From an uncultured Oscillibacter sp. (GTDB lineage: Bacteria > Bacillota > Clostridia > Oscillospirales > Oscillospiraceae), in NCBI GenBank assembly GCA_905200545.1, contig CAJKKQ010000001.1, forward strand, positions 1 to 64,000: a DNA stretch of 64,000 nucleotides, given 5' to 3'. A model generated the notes under the pieces. It searched no databases, was not told the DNA's origin, and worked only from the letters and a program-made list of their open reading frames with translations. Shown here piece by piece: positions 61,301 through 64,000 of this stretch (within the stretch, counting starts at the first letter, position 1; each line of letters begins with the position of its first letter). Made by a program: the position numbers and the translations under genes.

Positions 61301-61675
61301 GTAGCAGCAAGCGATAAAGTCCATGAAGTACCAGAGGTTTTCCAGGCACAGCCTGGCTTGGGCCCTGGAGATTTTCTTCTCATCATGGGCGGCGGCATTG
61401 CCGGTCTGACGGATGTACTTCATCCGCCGCCATAGATCGCTTCCCACGATCTCCCGGAAATCTTCGGCATCCATGAGGCTGACCAGCCGATCATCGTAGG
61501 GCATGACCAACGCGCCGTCAACGGAGTACATCCATTTGACGGCAAACTCCATGCACCGGCGGCAGTTGAGGACGCAGGCTGCCGAGTCGATGGTATAGAT
61601 TTTTTCCGCCGCGATGGCTGCCTCTCCGAAAGTAGTAAATTGGGGGTCGGAGAGGAGAAAATCAAAGTTGGTCAT
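58391..61675 (-). CDS. hsdR: Type I restriction HsdR-like helicase-nuclease
   Basis: A 1094-residue protein. A DUF4145-like domain starts it (CVLNCRRCMEFAVKWMYS), then an HSDR_N nuclease (SEAGYADYVLYDD, LAVIEAKRT; the D...EAK set is present), an SF2 helicase (Walker A MATGSGKT, DEAH in CDEAHRSIYN, MIGRGTRLCPG) and an EcoEI-type C-terminal region. It resembles EcoEI R subunits. The start at 61675 follows GAGGGGTGA. There is no HsdM or HsdS gene upstream or downstream within the window, which is unusual for type I systems. The upstream HEPN/AbiU2-like gene ends 11 bp before it, so the two may work together. Confidence 0.92.
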   Translation of the reverse strand: MTNFDFLLSDPQFTTFGEAAIAAEKIYTIDSAACVLNCRRCMEFAVKWMYSVDGALVMPYDDRLVSLMDAEDFREIVGSDLWRRMKYIRQTGNAAAHDEKKISRAQARLCLENLWYFMDFIACCYGTTYTAGTFDPALLEQQGAAPAPAPVPNVDLAALMAENGALKFQLTARREAQQSSYTPKPLDLSEYKTRKLYIDAMLADAGWTEGKNWVNEVELPGMPNKSEAGYADYVLYDDAHCPLAVIEAKRTCVDPAKGRQQAKLYADLLEQKYGRRPVIFLTNGFDTRIDDGTYPERKVAAIYSKRDLEKLFNLRAMRTSLKYIQVNRDIAGRYYQEGAIKATCQALAQNHRKALLVMATGSGKTRTVIALVDVLLQHGWVKNVLFLADRNSLVTQAKRSFVNLLPDLSVTNLCEEKDNYTAHCVFSTYQTMMNCIDSVEDGEGKLFTVGHFALVICDEAHRSIYNKYRDIFNYFDAPLVGLTATPKDEIDKNTYEVFELQSGVPTYGYELSQAVKDGFLVDFLSVESKLKFLEEGISYDDLPEEEKAEYEATFTDENGELPERIESSALNEWLFNEDTIRLALNLLMTNGLKTDYGEKLGKTIIFAKNHRHAEKILEVFGKEYPHLPGYAKVIDNYMTYAQSAIDEFSDSKKLPQIAISVDMLDTGIDVPEVLNLVFFKKVMSKAKFWQMIGRGTRLCPGLMDGKDKEKFYIFDLCGNFEFFRMNKGKATANQMALQSAIFYLKAQIVYKLQDLAYQTQELILFREKLVGEMLAKVQELDRGNFAVKQHLKYVEKFADPESYKALSYEDTLHLKEEVAPLLQPDADEASAVRFDALMYGIELAYLVGKTYKKARKDLVKKVSGVASVANIPEIRAQSELIEKILHTDYLDNAGINEFEHIRECLRNLMKYLPHDGAIYNTNFTDDILSVEWKESELDNDDLKNYKAKAEFYVRQHQDNIAIAKLRSNIPLTEADVKSLETILWSEVGTREEYEEVYQHKPLGEFVREIVGLDMNAAKEAFAQYLNDTNLDSRQIYFVNQIVEYIVRNGMMKDLSVLQEPPFTDRGSIVEIFTDLTLWSGIKSVIDTINANAVA

Positions 61676-61686
61676 GGTATCACCCC

Positions 61687-62250
61687 TCACTTACTCATCA
61701 AATCATTTAACGAATCTTTGTAGGCTGTTTCCAAGGAGGAAATCGTTGAAAAATTTAATTCACCCCCTAGTAACCTTTCTCCGATTTTTGAAAGTATGGC
61801 TGAATAGTTTTCAATCATCACAACCAAATCATTAAAACTTACTTGAGGAAATGTATCGTTAAACATTGATTCGAGATCATGGTGCGCTATCTTTTTGTTT
61901 CTCAAGTTTTTGGAGATTACCTTATCATATTCAAGGCAAAGTTCATCAATTTTCACTATAAGCTGATCCTGCTCCCCATTCGGGAAGCGTTTCGAATCTT
62001 TCAAACAAAGCTCCTTCAAAAGATGAATACTGCAATTTTCACTTTTTCTATATTGGGCAGGATCAAATATCTTTGCAATATCCAATAGTAATTGCTGCTC
62101 TACCGCATCTTTGGATGTACTTAAAAGATTATTTTGCAAGTCTTCACAGTACTCATTAAGGACTTTAAGTGCTGCGATATATTCTCTTATTCTTGTTAAG
62201 AAAGCAGTAATCCCATACCAGACAATCTGTGCTTGACTAAATTCAGTCAC
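61687..62250 (-). CDS. HEPN/AbiU2-like helical protein
   Basis: A 187-residue, all-helical protein. The segment LRNKKIAHHDLE (Arg117, His123) resembles the R-x4-6-H active motif of HEPN ribonucleases and the LRNK-AH-D pattern of AbiU2-type proteins. It starts at GTG 62250 with GAGGGG upstream and ends 11 bp before hsdR, so they are co-transcribed. Possible roles are RNase effector or partner of the helicase-nuclease. The assignment rests on a short motif. Confidence 0.6.
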   Translation of the reverse strand: MTEFSQAQIVWYGITAFLTRIREYIAALKVLNEYCEDLQNNLLSTSKDAVEQQLLLDIAKIFDPAQYRKSENCSIHLLKELCLKDSKRFPNGEQDQLIVKIDELCLEYDKVISKNLRNKKIAHHDLESMFNDTFPQVSFNDLVVMIENYSAILSKIGERLLGGELNFSTISSLETAYKDSLNDLMSK

Positions 62251-62435
62251 AACTATCCCCTCATTGCCATGTCAAAGTTTCCAAATAGATTGAGCTAGAT
62301 CCGCAAATAGTTTTTTAATGCTGGGTGAACTCAGGCCAGTAGCATCTCCCAGCATAAATCATATCTTTTTGTATATTGCAGAAGACTTAAAATCTACAAT
62401 ATTACTGTATCAAGTTTTTTAGTATTTCCAGTCTA

Positions 62436-63299
62436 TCACGGAACTGGAAACATCCTGATTTTCACATGAGATTGACGTTCATAGGCCACAAAAAAGCCAT
62501 TTTCGACGATTAGTTCATAATCCAGTTCAGCAGGCGGCTTTATTCCCTTTTTGCGAATCAATTTCCTGATTTCAGCTTTCTTCTCTGTCAGATCCAACTG
62601 GCATCCTGTTAGTCTGTTAAAAATCTTACCCGTAGTTCTTGCTGCTAGGCCACTGTCTCCCGATGCAACAACCCCCAGATTCGTTGGGAACAATGATCCT
62701 TCTCGGAATGGGATCAGGGCAACAGACCCTTTCAGTAACTCGTGGACCCCTTCGTCAGGGATGGGAAGTGTTGCCTTGACACCAGGTCTATAAATCAGCA
62801 AATGGGGCCAGTTATCATAAATAATATCGAACAGTCCTCGGTCAAACCACGCCGCACCTTTTGGGTGGGGCCGCACATCAATAAAATGTACGACTTGTCC
62901 CTTTGGCTGGAAAAACAGCAGGTTGGGATTCGTGTACCGTTCCGACGTCTTTTCCAAGTGCAGATGGTAGATGTTCCAGTTCTTCAAAAGAAAATCCGAT
63001 TTTCTCACAGAAATGGCACGAATATCCCGGCTCATATAAGGTGTAATCGGTTGGCATGTCATAAGCCGGTTCACAATATCACGGATTGCCGCCTGTTCTT
63101 CACTAGTCAGAAGCGGAAGTTTCTTCCAAAGCTCTCTTGAAAATACCGATATATAGGGCACGCTGGAATTGAACCAGCGATGATGGATCTCCAGATATTT
63201 CATGCAGATCTGGTAGTCATCCCACTCCTTTGGCACCCAGATGCCCTCCTTAAGTAATTCCTGTTTTGAGATTTCTGCGAGATCGTGTTTAAAGTCCAT
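62436..63299 (-). CDS. Unrecognised 287-residue protein of the defence region
   Basis: A mixed alpha/beta protein. Conspicuous conserved-looking motifs are NWNIYHLHLEK (about 107-117), VHFIDVRPHPKG (about 136-147) and DIIYDNWPHLL (about 158-168), with paired histidines and aspartates that could coordinate metal. The C-terminus is basic (RKLIRKKGIKPP). No ribosome site is strong near ATG 63299. It lies between an AbiH-like gene and the HEPN gene on the same strand, with 185 bp to the next gene. Function unknown; a nuclease is a guess. Confidence 0.6.
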   Translation of the reverse strand: MDFKHDLAEISKQELLKEGIWVPKEWDDYQICMKYLEIHHRWFNSSVPYISVFSRELWKKLPLLTSEEQAAIRDIVNRLMTCQPITPYMSRDIRAISVRKSDFLLKNWNIYHLHLEKTSERYTNPNLLFFQPKGQVVHFIDVRPHPKGAAWFDRGLFDIIYDNWPHLLIYRPGVKATLPIPDEGVHELLKGSVALIPFREGSLFPTNLGVVASGDSGLAARTTGKIFNRLTGCQLDLTEKKAEIRKLIRKKGIKPPAELDYELIVENGFFVAYERQSHVKIRMFPVP

Positions 63300-63439
63300 A
63301 GATTTATCTCAATATTTTGTAAAAGCATTCTATAACTATGCATAGAGGAAACATAAATTGTATATATTTACACCATACGTATCCCCCTGTCAGAATCTGC
63401 CCTTTCAAAATAGCCTAAATGAACAGCCCTTCGCTCCCT

Positions 63440-64000
63440 TTAAGTAGCCGCAATGTTTGAAATATCCGCAAATATATTTTCGCCCGTTATATGTATGCGG
63501 TTCTCTATAGAGCTTTTCTTTGCTTGATTGAGAGTCGAGTGCCTAGTAAACTCTTTTCTTTGTTCCCGCTCGAACACCTGATATTCAGTCGAAATAACAC
63601 CTTTTCGCGGTGGTTTATGCTTTTGCAAAATTAAATGATGCATATTAGAGGAGTCAAGCCAAGCGCATATGCGATCCCACCATAGATTGTCAGTTTCGCC
63701 AATAGACATTCCATAAACGTATATAATTTGGCTCTCACTTATTAGTTTTGCTGCTTCTTCATCAGTGTACTCTTGATATGATGCGTTTGCGTTTCTTTTT
63801 ATCAACATATTTTTATATATGTCGCCATTCTCACAATCGAACAAGTCCAGGTTATCTATTTGGCTCTCGTCATTTACCCCAAACACCATCTCTGTTTCAA
63901 CGGTACCATGAACATGACAGATCCGCCCCAGGGTATGATTTAAGGTTATACTTCCATTCTTATGCATTCCAACATAACTAGATTTCTTCTTAACGAGAGC
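63440..64000 (-). CDS. AbiH-like abortive infection protein, N-terminus outside the window
   Basis: The frame is open to the window edge, so the visible 186 codons are the C-terminal part; ATG 63967 is internal. The segment LNHTLGRICHVHGTVE with a following VFGVND, and later IIYVYGMSIGETDNLWWDRI, match the PF14253 AbiH pattern (HG motif, then the G-x-S-x-G-E-T-D-x-x-W signature). AbiH proteins protect lactococci and other bacteria from phages by abortive infection. It is at the upstream end of the E3 defence region. Confidence 0.75.
   Translation of the reverse strand, partial: ALVKKKSSYVGMHKNGSITLNHTLGRICHVHGTVETEMVFGVNDESQIDNLDLFDCENGDIYKNMLIKRNANASYQEYTDEEAAKLISESQIIYVYGMSIGETDNLWWDRICAWLDSSNMHHLILQKHKPPRKGVISTEYQVFEREQRKEFTRHSTLNQAKKSSIENRIHITGENIFADISNIAAT

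Larger units (their letters stand above)
45839..64000. mobile_element. E3: third integrative and mobilizable element, defence cargo, runs off the window
   Basis: It begins at the third att copy and has its own integrases, DUF6809-like gene, relaxase, MobC-like gene, oriT, HTH, xis and sigma-like genes. Its right att is not in the window. Its left end lacks the TGACCAATA repeats of E1 and E2, consistent with its different integrases. Confidence 0.75.

Noticed and set aside
58391..61675. A complete type I restriction-modification system
   Set aside because: No HsdM or HsdS sequence is present in the window, so only HsdR is claimed.
1..64000. CRISPR arrays and rRNA genes
   Set aside because: No regularly spaced repeats, Cas motifs or rRNA-like conserved stretches were seen.
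45839..64000. E3 as a full conjugative element
   Set aside because: No VirB4, VirD4/TcpA or other secretion genes are visible, though the right part lies outside the window.

Overview
The window looks like chromosomal DNA of a gut-type Bacillota, probably an Oscillospiraceae-like clostridium. That placement rests on moderately high GC, strong AGGAGG ribosome sites, MobP3-type relaxases, DUF6076 and DUF6809-like proteins and the general gene repertoire; it is an inference. Almost everything seen is accessory DNA. The window opens inside a tRNA-Val(CAC) gene. A 51-bp copy of the 3' half of that tRNA recurs at 13967-14017 and 45839-45889. These direct repeats divide the window into three tandem integrative and mobilizable elements (called E1, E2 and E3 here). 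Each carries its own tyrosine integrase, small integrase-operon protein, excisionase-like protein, helix-turn-helix protein, ribbon-helix-helix mobilization protein, Sel1-repeat MobP3-type relaxase and a conserved candidate oriT.

E1 (about 22-14017) carries a nitrilase with an ACT-domain protein between att and the integrase. It also carries a secreted CAP-domain protein, an autoinhibited Fic protein and, at its right end, an amino-acid module: APC permease, MalY/PatB-type C-S lyase, XRE regulator and RidA. A C-S lyase can release 2-aminoacrylate, which RidA removes, so this module is chemically coherent.

E2 (13967-45889, about 32 kb) is the most interesting. Next to att it has a toxin-like protein with a glycine-zipper tail and an overlapping partner gene. 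Its main cargo reads as fatty-acid chemistry: an oleate hydratase, a short-chain dehydrogenase, and a 937-residue fusion of an Old-Yellow-Enzyme-type enoate reductase with an acetoacetate-decarboxylase-like domain. These match, function by function, the hydratase, dehydrogenase, isomerase (CLA-DC, an acetoacetate decarboxylase homologue) and enone reductase of the Lactobacillus plantarum polyunsaturated-fatty-acid saturation pathway. The same element has a radical SAM protein, a DegV/FakB-type fatty-acid-binding protein, two TetR regulators and an MMPL exporter with a secreted partner. I propose a mobile fatty-acid hydration, saturation and efflux island. GlgB, a uridine-kinase-like protein, MetK and a flippase-like membrane protein sit between two copies of a long inverted repeat.

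E3 (from 45839 past the window end) has two tandem integrases, the upstream one frameshifted. It carries defence-type cargo: a STAND NTPase with a nuclease-like N-terminus, an HsdR without HsdM or HsdS in view, a HEPN/AbiU2-like protein directly before hsdR, an unrecognised 287-residue protein and the end of an AbiH-like gene.

The elements are mosaic. E1 and E2 share nearly identical integrases, HTH genes and end repeats, while E2 and E3 share nearly identical relaxases, MobC-like proteins and oriT regions. This suggests recombination between neighbours in the array.
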